Origin: Dryocola sp032000125
GTDB taxonomy: Bacteria; Pseudomonadota; Gammaproteobacteria; Enterobacterales; Enterobacteriaceae
Direction: 5' to 3'
NCBI GenBank assembly: GCA_032000125.1
Contig: DAMALH010000003.1
Coordinates: 62,001 to 126,000 of the forward strand
DNA length: 64,000 nt
Under the pieces are notes generated by a model. The model saw nothing but the letters and a program-made list of their open reading frames with translations. It was not told where the DNA came from and made no database searches. Each line of letters starts with the position of its first letter. Positions within the stretch are counted from its first letter, which is position 1. Positions 23,620 to 31,735 of this stretch are shown here, piece after piece. The position numbers were made by a program, and so were the translations under genes.

Positions 23620-25841
23620 GCCCCTTCGCCTGCCAGACACGCAAGCTGCAGGCTGCCGATTCCCGCTTTGTGCAGCAGGCTGGTTAACGATGGCTGTAGT
23701 TTTTTCTGCCGGGCCAGCGCGTCGTCTACGGCCTGCTGGCTGACCACGCCTTCCTGCACCAGAAACTCGCCAAACAACATATCGCTGTTCTCATAGCGCA
23801 GCAGAACGGCTTTTAGCACCGCGTCGTTAAGCTTATGTTCGCTGATCAGCACTTCGGCAAAAAGAATCTGTCCGGCTACGTACTCTTGCCATACCCCGCT
23901 GGTCTGGCTTTCCGTCAGGAATCCCGCTTTAACGGTGCGCTCCAGCAGTCGCTGATTTTCCTGAATCTGCTGTTGCCCGTACCAGTAACGAAGCCCGACG
24001 ACCACCTGTCCACGAGGCGCGATAACATAGCGAACGTTGCTTTTCACTTTACGTGCCAGCGCGGCGAGCGATACCGGATCGATAGCGCTTTCGCTGGCGA
24101 AAGTCAGCATGCCTTCTGTGCGGCTTACCGGCAGTACGGCGTAGTGTAAGGCGATTTTTGCCGGGATAGTTTGAATCAATGCGGGATCGAGATCGCGAAA
24201 ATCAAGGGGCTCCATAGGCACGTTAGCCTGGTCAGCCAGAGCCTGCGCCAGCTGGTGCGGGCTTATCAGGCCGCGATGCACCATACATCCACCAAGTTTT
24301 AGCCCCGGCATGCGGTTGCTCAGCACCTCTTCCAGATCCGCCTGGGTGATAGCACCGCGCTCAACCAGAATTTGTCCAAGAGGACGTAAAGCACGGCTGA
24401 CGTTCACCGTTGGGAAATCGTGGGTGGTCTTATCCCACGCCACGCGCCGCGGATCGCCATGCTGCACAACCTGACGAATGGCACGCCAGTTAGCCATAAA
24501 GTTGATCAGATTGCCCCAGAACAGGCGTGGAATAGCCATCAGCCCCTGCAGCAGGCCGTAGTATGCCGAGACGAAGATAATGCGCTGCAAGATGCGGTTG
24601 GCCATCAGGAAGAAGTTGACCCACAGCAGCGTGGTAAGCCATGCACCGCCGACAAAAATCGACAGGAACTGCCAGGCGTCTTCCACTGTCTGCTGGTAAA
24701 CCATCAGCGCCATCAGTTGCAGCATCACAAGCATAGCGGCGAAGCTCAGAAAATTTGCGATAACGCCTTTGCGGTCTCGCCACAGGAAGTAATTAAGAAT
24801 CGCGCTGCTGCTCCAGCGGTGCGTTTTGAACCCCTGAAAAACAATACCGATTATCCAGCGCGACTTCTGACGCACCGCCGTGGCGAAAGTATCGGGGAAA
24901 TATTCCCGCACGCAGATGACGTTCGCGGTTCTGGTACGCTGACCGAAGGGCGCGGATTTCGCATCCTCGACGTTGATCACCGGGAAGCGGCAGAAGATCT
25001 CCTCCATGCCTTTCTGCCGCAGGCGGAAGCCAATGTCATAGTCTTCCGTGAGGCTTTGCTCGTCAAAAGCGATACCGTCGCCATCGGCCATCAGCGCCAG
25101 TATGGCCCTTCGACTAAAACAGGTGCCCACGCCTGCGCTCGGCACCTGCCCAGCAAGCGCTTCGCGTACCGGCACGTCTTTGCCGTGCAGTTCAGAAAAC
25201 TCGTCCAGATAGCTCAGGCTCGTGAAGCGCGTCCATTTACGCTCGAAGGGGTAAACGGGGATCTGAATGAGATCCTTGCGCGCGACCAGGTAGTTAAACA
25301 GACGCAGCTCCAGCGGTGAAATCACATCCTCCGCATCGTGTAGAATAAACCCGGAGAAGCTGAATTTTGCGTTATGTTCAAACTGTAAAATCGCATCGAG
25401 AATATTGTTCAGGCAGTCCGCTTTGCTGGTGGGGCCAGGGCGTGCACAGACAACCTTATGCACGTTGGGAAACAGCGCGCACACTTCATCCACGTCGCGC
25501 TGCGTGGCGGGATCGTTGGGATAGGTGCCGACGAAAATATGATAATTTTCATAGTCCAGCGTATTTGCCGCCAGCGCCGCCATATTGCCGATGACGCCAG
25601 TTTCATTCCACGCAGGCACCATAATCGCCAGCGCTTTCTCTTCTGGCTTATAAAGCTGCTTATAATCTAAATATGCGTTCTTACGATACACGGTATTGGC
25701 CCGCCAGACGCGGCGTCCCCAATAAACTATATCGATAAAAAGATCGTCTATACCGCTTATCAGCATCAGTATCGCCAGAATAATGGCGAGCGCCTTTAAG
25801 CCATAAAGATACGTTGAGAAATAATCAACCAGCCAGTCCAT
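23616..25841 (-). CDS. nfrB: N4 receptor glycan synthase NfrB (GT2 glycosyltransferase with MshEN domain)
   Basis: 741 residues, close to E. coli NfrB. Membrane segments at about 10-32 and a cluster at about 345-460 frame a GT2 catalytic domain: DADD-type motif HDAEDVISP, then EDYDIGFRLRQKG and QKSRWIIGI (QxxRW). From about 480 a MshEN domain (LVERGAITQADLEEVLSNRM, GLISPHQLAQALADQANVP) is present, known to bind c-di-GMP; in E. coli c-di-GMP activates NfrB. First gene of nfrB-nfrA-ybcH. Confidence 0.9.
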   Translation of the reverse strand: MDWLVDYFSTYLYGLKALAIILAILMLISGIDDLFIDIVYWGRRVWRANTVYRKNAYLDYKQLYKPEEKALAIMVPAWNETGVIGNMAALAANTLDYENYHIFVGTYPNDPATQRDVDEVCALFPNVHKVVCARPGPTSKADCLNNILDAILQFEHNAKFSFSGFILHDAEDVISPLELRLFNYLVARKDLIQIPVYPFERKWTRFTSLSYLDEFSELHGKDVPVREALAGQVPSAGVGTCFSRRAILALMADGDGIAFDEQSLTEDYDIGFRLRQKGMEEIFCRFPVINVEDAKSAPFGQRTRTANVICVREYFPDTFATAVRQKSRWIIGIVFQGFKTHRWSSSAILNYFLWRDRKGVIANFLSFAAMLVMLQLMALMVYQQTVEDAWQFLSIFVGGAWLTTLLWVNFFLMANRILQRIIFVSAYYGLLQGLMAIPRLFWGNLINFMANWRAIRQVVQHGDPRRVAWDKTTHDFPTVNVSRALRPLGQILVERGAITQADLEEVLSNRMPGLKLGGCMVHRGLISPHQLAQALADQANVPMEPLDFRDLDPALIQTIPAKIALHYAVLPVSRTEGMLTFASESAIDPVSLAALARKVKSNVRYVIAPRGQVVVGLRYWYGQQQIQENQRLLERTVKAGFLTESQTSGVWQEYVAGQILFAEVLISEHKLNDAVLKAVLLRYENSDMLFGEFLVQEGVVSQQAVDDALARQKKLQPSLTSLLHKAGIGSLQLACLAGEGA

Positions 25842-26142
25842 ATCTCGCCCCAGAGATAATGCGAATCAAAATCACCTTTCATAAGGAGCTGAGCTGCCCG
25901 GTAGGTATGGCCCCTGATGTTACCGGTATAATAATGCAACCGCTGCGTTCAGAGAAGGAAAAAACGTTACCAACATCGCGACATGCCAATTAATAATTCT
26001 TTATTTTTAGCCATTTAGCAGTTTATTCAACTGCTTTTAATTTATTTTTTGACAGTAAAAGTCTACAAAGGACAAATGAATATCAGTTCGTATAAATGAT
26101 GTTCAGCTCAGCCCCTTGCTGCGGACCATATTTATCGTTAAG
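25842..26142. other. A+T-rich divergent region upstream of nfrB
   Basis: About 300 bases without a gene. It should hold the nfrB promoter. A seven-base-pair hairpin, AGCAGTT/AACTGCT (26017-26035), is followed by TTTAATTTATTTTTT on the plus strand and might end a short RNA. Otherwise nothing recognisable. Confidence 0.4.
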
Positions 26143-26174
26143 CTATAACAATCCATCCAGACGGATTGTTATAG
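26143..26174. promoter_or_regulatory. TetR operator: 12-bp perfect inverted repeat touching the start codon
   Basis: CTATAACAATCC (26143-26154) and GGATTGTTATAG (26163-26174) with an 8-base spacer. The right arm ends at the base before the ATG of the TetR gene. The left arm contains TATAAC (26144-26149), a good -10 element, so repressor binding would cover both promoter and start. Confidence 0.8.
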
Positions 26175-26744
26175 ATGACACAGGCACACCATCGTCCAAA
26201 AGCGCCGGAACAGCTTCGGCAGACGCTGCTCGAGTGTGCGGCAAAAATTATTGCCGGGGAAGGCCTGGGCAGCCTGACGCTGGATAAAGTGGTGAAAGGA
26301 ACCGGCATCAGCAAAGGCGGTTTGCAGCACCACTTTCCCAGCAAGAATGAACTGATTAATGCGGTATTTATCGATCTGCAACAGCAGCTTATCGATGAAG
26401 TTAACGCCGGTATCGCCGCCGACAGCAACCCTGTAGGGCGGGCGACGCGCGCCTGGCTGAACGCCTGTGGCCGCATGATGCCGGATGAAGAAAAGGCGAT
26501 TAACCGGGCGTTGATCGCGGCGATGCTTGCCGATCCTTCCCTGCGCGAGAGCTGGGCGAACTTTATTAATAACGCCCTTCCCCAGGACGATGCGCAGCCT
26601 GAGTTTGCGCAGCAACTGCTGCTTTGCCGGCTGGCGGCAGACGGCCTGTGGTTCGCCACCCTGTGCGACTATCATAATATTACTGAAGTACAGCGCCAGT
26701 CGCTTATTAACCAATTGATATTGCTTACGGAAAAAACAAAATGA
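26175..26744 (+). CDS. TetR/AcrR-family repressor
   Basis: 189 residues. Helix-turn-helix at about 30-60 (LGSLTLDKVVKGTGISKGGL, QHHFPSKNELI); the C-terminal ligand domain is variable. There is no ribosome-binding site before the ATG because the operator occupies that space; translation may be leaderless or use a very short leader. The stop overlaps the start of the SMR pump gene, so the repressor and pump form one autoregulated operon. Confidence 0.88.
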   Translation: MTQAHHRPKAPEQLRQTLLECAAKIIAGEGLGSLTLDKVVKGTGISKGGLQHHFPSKNELINAVFIDLQQQLIDEVNAGIAADSNPVGRATRAWLNACGRMMPDEEKAINRALIAAMLADPSLRESWANFINNALPQDDAQPEFAQQLLLCRLAADGLWFATLCDYHNITEVQRQSLINQLILLTEKTK

Positions 26745-27070
26745 CCTATACCTGGCTGATGATTGCTATCGTTGCAGAAGTGATTGCCACCACCTCGCTG
26801 AAGCTTTCAGAGGGGTTCAGCCGCCTCTGGCCAAGCGTGGCGACCGTGGTGTTCTACGCCGTGGCTTTTTACTGCCTTGCGCTGACCATGCGTACCATTC
26901 CAACCGGCGTGATTTACGCTATCTGGTCCGGCGCTGGCATTGTGCTGATTGGCGCGGTGGGATGGCTGTTCCTTGGGCAGAAGCTGGACTGGCCGGCGCT
27001 GGCGGGTATGGCGTTGATTATTGCGGGCGTGCTGGTGATTAATCTGTTCTCAAAATCCGTCGCCCATTAA
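26741..27070 (+). CDS. Small multidrug resistance (SMR) efflux protein, EmrE-like
   Basis: 109 residues, four membrane helices. The essential membrane glutamate is E13 (IAIVAEVIATTSLK), and GVIYAIWSGAGIVLIG matches the SMR signature of EmrE/QacE rather than guanidinium exporters (SugE/Gdx). Expected to act as an antiparallel dimer that exports quaternary ammonium or dye cations for protons. Four-base overlap with the TetR gene. Confidence 0.88.
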   Translation: MTYTWLMIAIVAEVIATTSLKLSEGFSRLWPSVATVVFYAVAFYCLALTMRTIPTGVIYAIWSGAGIVLIGAVGWLFLGQKLDWPALAGMALIIAGVLVINLFSKSVAH

Positions 27071-27076
27071 ACGAAA

Positions 27077-27098
27077 GCAGCCGCCTGGCGGCGGCTGC
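27077..27098. terminator. GC-rich hairpin after the SMR gene
   Basis: GCAGCCGCC (27077-27085), loop TGGC, GGCGGCTGC (27090-27098), seven bases past the stop codon and before the converging frmA end. Confidence 0.65.
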
Positions 27099-27141
27099 GA
27101 TAACGACTTCAGGGCTGAGAGAAGCAGCCGCAATAAACGGC

Positions 27142-28260
27142 TTATTTCTCGCCGAAGTGAATCACCGTACGAATCGATTTTCCTTCATGCATTAAATCAA
27201 ACGCTTCGTTGATTTGCTCCAGCGGTAAGCGGTGCGTGATAAAAGGATCGAGATTGATTTTGCCAACCATCGCGTCTTCTACCATGCCAGGAAGCTGAGT
27301 GCGGCCTTTCACGCCGCCAAATGCGGAACCTCGCCATACGCGGCCGGTGACGAGCTGGAACGGACGCGTTTTGATTTCCTGGCCTGCGCCCGCAACGCCG
27401 ATGATCACGCTCTCGCCCCAGCCTTTATGGCAGCATTCCAGCGCGGAACGCATCACGTTCACGTTACCGATACATTCGAAGCTAAAGTCCACGCCGCCGT
27501 CGGTCAGCTCAACAATCACATCCTGAATCGGCTTGTCATAATCTTTTGGATTAATGCAGTCGGTTGCGCCCATTTCAGTGGCGAGTTTGAATTTTTCCGG
27601 GTTGGTGTCAATTGCCAGAATGCGCCCGGCTTTCGCCTGTACCGCGCCCTGTATCACCGCAAGTCCAATGCCGCCCAGGCCAAAGATGGCAACGGTATCG
27701 CCCTCTTTTACCTTGGCGGTGTTATGCACGGCACCAATACCGGTGGTAACGCCGCAGCCCAGCAGGCAAACTTTATCCAGCGGAGCCTGAGGATTAACTT
27801 TTGCCAGCGAGATTTCCGCAACAACGGTGTACTCGCTGAAGGTGCTGGTGCCCATGTAGTGATAAATCGGTTCGCCGTTATAAGAGAAACGCGTGGTGCC
27901 GTCTGGCATCAGCCCCTTGCCCTGAGTGGCGCGAACGGCCTGGCAAAGGTTGGTTTTACCGGATTTACAGAACTTACACTCGCCGCATTCTGCGGTATAC
28001 AGAGGAATAACGCGATCGCCAGGTTTCAGGCTGGTGACGCCCTCGCCTACTTCTACCACGATACCGCCGCCTTCATGCCCCAGCACCGCCGGGAATACGC
28101 CTTCCGGATCGTCACCGGATAAGGTAAATGCGTCGGTATGGCAAACGCCGGTATGGGTAATTTTTACCAGCACTTCGCCTTTTTGCGGCGGCGCCACGTC
28201 AATTTCTACGATTTCCAGCGGCTTGCCCGGACCGAATGCTACTGCTGCACGTGATTTCAT
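27142..28260 (-). CDS. frmA: S-(hydroxymethyl)glutathione dehydrogenase / class III alcohol dehydrogenase
   Basis: 372 residues. Catalytic zinc motif GVCHTDAFTLSGDDPEG with GHEGGG at about residues 36-66; structural zinc cysteines CGECKFCKSGKTNLC at about 92-106; NAD motif GLGGIGLAVIQGA. Oxidises the formaldehyde-glutathione adduct to S-formylglutathione. The S-formylglutathione hydrolase gene frmB is not present next to it. Follows frmR. Confidence 0.95.
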   Translation of the reverse strand: MKSRAAVAFGPGKPLEIVEIDVAPPQKGEVLVKITHTGVCHTDAFTLSGDDPEGVFPAVLGHEGGGIVVEVGEGVTSLKPGDRVIPLYTAECGECKFCKSGKTNLCQAVRATQGKGLMPDGTTRFSYNGEPIYHYMGTSTFSEYTVVAEISLAKVNPQAPLDKVCLLGCGVTTGIGAVHNTAKVKEGDTVAIFGLGGIGLAVIQGAVQAKAGRILAIDTNPEKFKLATEMGATDCINPKDYDKPIQDVIVELTDGGVDFSFECIGNVNVMRSALECCHKGWGESVIIGVAGAGQEIKTRPFQLVTGRVWRGSAFGGVKGRTQLPGMVEDAMVGKINLDPFITHRLPLEQINEAFDLMHEGKSIRTVIHFGEK

Positions 28261-28292
28261 TTTCTTCTTCCGTCGTCAGGTGAGAGTCATAG

Positions 28293-28568
28293 TTATTTTA
28301 GATAAGAGCGAATTAAATGGCCGACTTCTGCCATCCGCAGCGCGCGCTGCTCCTCGGACGTATCGCCCGCGACCAGCTCATCTTTCAGGTGGATTTCCAT
28401 CATTTCGCTCATCAGGCCATTGGCGGCCCCGCGAACTGCGGCGATTTGTTGCAAAATGGCAATGCAGGGATCGCCATTTTCCAGAGCGCGCTCCAGCGCT
28501 TCCGTCTGGCCGCGAATACGCCTTACCCGCGTTAGAATGCGTTTTTTATCCTCAGGTGAATGCGGCAT
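28293..28568 (-). CDS. frmR: Formaldehyde-responsive repressor FrmR
   Basis: 91 residues, same length as E. coli FrmR. CsoR/RcnR helical fold: KKRILTRVRRIRGQTEALER, C35 in NGDPCIAILQQIAAVRGAAN, H60-type residue in MMEIHLKDEL. The cysteine and N-terminal proline bind formaldehyde and release DNA. First gene of frmRA, with its operator in the promoter. Confidence 0.94.
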   Translation of the reverse strand: MPHSPEDKKRILTRVRRIRGQTEALERALENGDPCIAILQQIAAVRGAANGLMSEMMEIHLKDELVAGDTSEEQRALRMAEVGHLIRSYLK

Positions 28569-28584
28569 AACGCCCCCTTGATTA

Positions 28585-28599
28585 TACTATAGGGGAGTA
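28585..28599. promoter_or_regulatory. FrmR operator (CsoR/RcnR type)
   Basis: TACTATAGGGGAGTA: TACT and AGTA ends flanking a G tract, the pattern of RcnR/FrmR sites, 16 bases before the frmR start. Confidence 0.75.
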
Positions 28600-28600
28600 T

Positions 28601-29072
28601 TGTACTTTATTTTGCAGATAATTGATAAAAGTAAATATTTAATATGGATCAGCAGGTTACATAACAGCCGTAAAGAATGCATGGGTACATATACAGTTTT
28701 CTTACTGCTCCTGAACTGCTCCAAAGGACTTTTTAGAGCCCTTCTGCACCCGCTTTTCTACGAGAAACGTTCCAGAAATGATTGCGGATGGTTTACGAAA
28801 AACGCCACCATAGATGCCATGCGCTTGTCATATGTTCAGGTGCACACCTGCTTTTTGACAGCCTTACTTCACAGCAGGCAGAGTGGAATAACGCTTCGTA
28901 ATTAGCGGTGAATTGTGCCAGAAGATGAAGTTAATCATTTTGCGTTGCGTTAAAAAGGGTCCGCTGTGGTGATGTTTAATTAACTAACTTAGACACTATT
29001 TAGCTTTTATTGATTTTATTGCCTTTAGAATACAATCACTAAAATCTTTGGTCAGGCAAGAAGGTCACTTCC
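28601..29072. other. Non-coding A+T-rich interval
   Basis: About 470 bases between frmR and the lipoprotein gene. Open frames here lack ribosome sites and family resemblance. It contains a TTAATTAA palindrome near 28979. AAGAAGG near 29058-29064 is the ribosome site of the lipoprotein gene. Nothing else recognised. Confidence 0.4.
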
Positions 29073-29426
29073 ATGAAAAAAATCATCGTCTTACTCCCAT
29101 TATTGCTCGCTGCATGTAGCGCCAATCAACTTGATAACAGGGCGCAGTCTGTACGTGTAACCAACGGCGACCCAAAAGGGGATTGTACTTTCTTAGGCAC
29201 TGTTACTGGCGAGCAAGGCAACTTTCTTACCGGAGGCTGGACGTCAAACGCTAATTTAGAAACGGGTGCTTTAAATTCACTCAGAAATAAGACAGCCAAA
29301 TTGGGCGGCGACACTGTTTCGCTTATCACTAACCGCGCAGGAAATAGCGGTTATTTTGATGGCAATGGCGGCGGTTCACAAGAAACAAACGTTGTTATCA
29401 CTGGCAGCGCCTGGCGTTGTAACTAA
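29073..29426 (+). CDS. DUF4156 lipoprotein, YjeI-like
   Basis: 117 residues, the length of E. coli YjeI. Lipobox LLAAC with the lipidated cysteine at 15 after signal MKKIIVLLPLLLAACS. DUF4156 core: QSVRVTNGDPKGDCTFLGTV, NSLRNKTAKLGGDTVSLI, closing cysteine GSAWRCN that could pair with C in GDCTF. Outer or inner membrane lipoprotein of unknown role (residue +2 is Ser, favouring the outer membrane). Confidence 0.85.
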   Translation: MKKIIVLLPLLLAACSANQLDNRAQSVRVTNGDPKGDCTFLGTVTGEQGNFLTGGWTSNANLETGALNSLRNKTAKLGGDTVSLITNRAGNSGYFDGNGGGSQETNVVITGSAWRCN

Positions 29427-29434
29427 CTTGCTCA

Positions 29435-29469
29435 GCCACCCGTATTTACCCTTATCAACAACGGGTGGC
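29435..29469 (+). terminator. Hairpin after the DUF4156 gene
   Basis: GCCACCCGT (29435-29443) pairs with ACGGGTGGC (29461-29469) over a 17-base loop, eight bases past the stop. No T tract. Confidence 0.5.
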
Positions 29470-29602
29470 GTCTAAATGCTGGCTGGTTTAGCAAACATTT
29501 ATCGAGTGTGGCCAACGGACTACTCCCGGCGTAAAATTTTTATGTTTCCGCCAGCCGCTTATTTAATGCGCTGCCCATCCCGTCCGGCATTATCAATTCT
29601 AG

Positions 29603-29776
29603 TCATCTCAAGAAGGAAAAGACTGTGCGGAGATATCATCACAGCAGGCTCAGGAAACGGTAAAGGAAGACTTCCTCAGCCGCCTTTATCCTCAAATCAA
29701 TGACTTCAAAGAAATGGGCCCGACACCGGAAATAATCTTTACGGAAATGCGAGCCGGCAGAACGAGAACTACTTAA
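29603..29776 (+). pseudogene. Possible remnant reading frame
   Basis: 58 codons open between TAG (29600) and TAA (29774) with protein-like composition (QETVKEDFLSRLYPQINDFK, then EMGPTPEIIFTEMRAGRTRT) but no start codon or ribosome site. It may be the tail of a lost gene. The rest of 29470-29939 shows nothing recognisable. Confidence 0.25.
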
Positions 29777-29939
29777 TCCCATTTTGAGTAAATGGAAATA
29801 ATAAAAGTGTTAAATATTTCGGAATCTTAGAATGGGAAACAAACCATATTGAATATAGCTCTGACAGGGGTTAGCCCTGTTCGTCGCCTAACTTCTGCAT
29901 ATGGCCTCAATCACAAACGTCCCCCCTTCCGCTACCTAA

Positions 29940-30524
29940 TCAACCCCGTTCAGGTTTCTTCCTGGAGCGGAACGCCGCCACTTTCATGCGGTTGCCACAC
30001 GTCGCCATGCTGCACCAGCGGCGGCGATGCGATTTACTCAGGTCATGGAAGAGCAGAATGCAGTCATGGGCTTCACACTGGCGAACGAATTCAAATTTAT
30101 CGCCGGTGACCAGTTTTACCAGGGCATCGGCGACCGGCCAGAGCAGGCTTGCCGGACTGCTGTTCCGTTGATGTACATCGACCCGAAATTGCTGTGCGTC
30201 GCCGTCCCATTCCAGTCTCCTCACCGGGCTGCCTGCCTCAAGTATCCGATTAATCGCAGTTAAATCCACCGCAACACCGTTCATGGCGGCGTTCACTACA
30301 GCCCTGCACTCATCGCGTAGCCGGCGAGCTTCAGCCAGCAACCCCTGCGGAATCTCAGCGCTGGCAGGTAATACGTCCGCCTGCGTTAGCCAGCTCATGA
30401 CGCTGCGATCGTTGTTAAGGCAGTCATGTCGTTCCTCGCCCACACCGTATTCACTGTTGATGAAGTCGAGCGCCAGGTTATCCGCCAGAAAGAGGAAACC
30501 AGGAGAAATGTCGGAAGGATTCAT
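29940..30524 (-). CDS. CGNR zinc-finger (ABATE domain) transcriptional regulator
   Basis: 194 residues from MNPSDISPGFLFLADNLAL (30524); a longer in-frame start at 30584 would lie in the operator region. The ABATE domain (FLADNLALDFINSEYGVGEE) is followed by a C-terminal zinc finger with CEAHDC and RRRWCSMATCGNR, ending in a basic tail. Such proteins are predicted stress-related regulators. Divergent from the alpha/beta hydrolase gene, which it probably controls through the GTAACC sites between them. Confidence 0.82.
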   Translation of the reverse strand: MNPSDISPGFLFLADNLALDFINSEYGVGEERHDCLNNDRSVMSWLTQADVLPASAEIPQGLLAEARRLRDECRAVVNAAMNGVAVDLTAINRILEAGSPVRRLEWDGDAQQFRVDVHQRNSSPASLLWPVADALVKLVTGDKFEFVRQCEAHDCILLFHDLSKSHRRRWCSMATCGNRMKVAAFRSRKKPERG

Positions 30525-30532
30525 AGTGCCCC

Positions 30533-30604
30533 GTAACCAATAAAATTTGTTTGACAGGTTACCAGAAACCTTTGTAACCTTCAATTTGACTTTTTACTGG
30601 TTAC
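30533..30604. promoter_or_regulatory. Four GTAACC/GGTTAC half-sites in the divergent promoter
   Basis: GTAACC at 30533-30538 and 30574-30579, GGTTAC at 30557-30562 and 30599-30604. The inner pair forms an inverted repeat with an 11-base spacer. TTGACA at 30551-30556 is a good -35 element for the hydrolase gene, so binding would block it. Confidence 0.6.
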
Positions 30605-30616
30605 AAGGAGATTATC

Positions 30617-31558
30617 ATGGCCTCTTCTACATCAATTCCAGATGCGCAACCTTCTTTCTCCGGGCTGGATGCTGCTGTGCCGTCTGCCTGTTCGAACGTG
30701 CCGGTTTACTACCGCTACGAACAGATAGATGACGTGAAGGTATTCTACCGTGAGGCAGGCAATCCTGATGCGCCAACGATACTGCTGCTTCACGGCTTTG
30801 CTGCTTCCTCATTTATGTTCCGCGACCTTATCTCCAGGCTGGCCGATCGCTACCACCTTATCGCGCCAGATCTGCCCGCCTTCGGCTTTACCGAATCTCC
30901 GACACGAGGCGATTATGAATATACTTTCAGCCAGTTGGCGAAAACCATTGGCCGGTTCACCGAACAGCTCAAGCTCGACACCTACGCCCTCATGGTTCAC
31001 GACTACGGCGCCCCGGTGGGCTGGCGTCTGGCTGTCGCCCATCCGCAGCGGGTGACAGCCATCGTTTCCCAGAACGGTAACGCCTATGAAGAAGGACTGG
31101 GTGAAGGCTGGGCGCCCATTCAGAAATACTGGCGCGAACCCACGCAGGAAAATCGGGATGCCCTGCATGACTTTCCGACACCGGCCTCGATTAAGTGGCA
31201 ATACCTGGAGGGCGTTACCGACGGGAGCCTGGTTTCACCGGACGGCTACACGCTGGAAGGGCTTCAAATCTTGCGTCCTGGCAATGCGGAAATTCAGCTC
31301 GATCTGCTGCTGGATTACGCCTCGAACGTGGCGATGTACCCGCTCTTTCAGCGATATTTCCGCGAGTATCAGCCGCCTTTACTGGCGGTTTGGGGAAAAA
31401 ACGATCCGTTCTTCCTTCCCGCAGGTGCGGAAGCCTGGAAACGTGACATCCCCGAGGCGGATATTCGCTTCTATGACACCGGACATTTCGCGCTAGAAAC
31501 CCACGGTAAGGAAATTATTCCTGTCATTCGTGAGTTCCTGGACAAGAACATTCGGTAA
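30617..31558 (+). CDS. Alpha/beta hydrolase, haloalkane dehalogenase/epoxide hydrolase type
   Basis: 313 residues. Oxyanion motif LLLHGFAASSFMFRDLISRL (about 54-73); the nucleophile elbow reads VHDYGAPVGW, with Asp at the nucleophile position as in dehalogenases and epoxide hydrolases rather than Ser; then WGKNDPFFLP and the histidine in GHFALETH. A 35-residue N-terminal extension is Ser/Ala-rich but is not a convincing signal peptide. AAGGAG lies six bases before the start. Substrate unknown. Confidence 0.84.
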   Translation: MASSTSIPDAQPSFSGLDAAVPSACSNVPVYYRYEQIDDVKVFYREAGNPDAPTILLLHGFAASSFMFRDLISRLADRYHLIAPDLPAFGFTESPTRGDYEYTFSQLAKTIGRFTEQLKLDTYALMVHDYGAPVGWRLAVAHPQRVTAIVSQNGNAYEEGLGEGWAPIQKYWREPTQENRDALHDFPTPASIKWQYLEGVTDGSLVSPDGYTLEGLQILRPGNAEIQLDLLLDYASNVAMYPLFQRYFREYQPPLLAVWGKNDPFFLPAGAEAWKRDIPEADIRFYDTGHFALETHGKEIIPVIREFLDKNIR

Positions 31559-31652
31559 AGCCAACACCCCCGGCGGCGCTTAACGTTTTAGCAAAAGCGT
31601 CGCCCACGTCGTTTACCTGCCAGGCTAGTGTATTTCTTGCGACCTGCTTCTG

Positions 31653-31718
31653 GTTGATAATATCAACTGGCTAATTGATGGGCTGAATTAACTGTGTTAC
31701 TTATATAGTTGACACTAT
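31653..31718. promoter_or_regulatory. Two palindromes before the MarR-GNAT gene
   Basis: GTTGATAATATCAAC (31653-31667) is a perfect 15-base palindrome. ATAGT-TGAC-ACTAT (31705-31718) is a second, just upstream of the start. Typical MarR autoregulation sites. Confidence 0.6.
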
Positions 31719-31735
31719 CAAACATCAGGTGGCAA

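Noticed and set aside
24420..25319. Long open frame antisense to nfrB (299 codons)
   Set aside because: Composition is His/Arg/Gln-rich as expected from the reverse of a GC-rich coding frame; nfrB is well supported on the other strand.
27232..28122. Long open frame antisense to frmA
   Set aside because: Shadow of a highly conserved gene; no ribosome site or family.
28600..28905. 101-codon frame after frmR
   Set aside because: No ribosome site; sequence lacks domain character and starts inside the frmR promoter.
28979..28986. TTAATTAA palindrome
   Set aside because: Short A+T-rich palindrome expected by chance in this interval.
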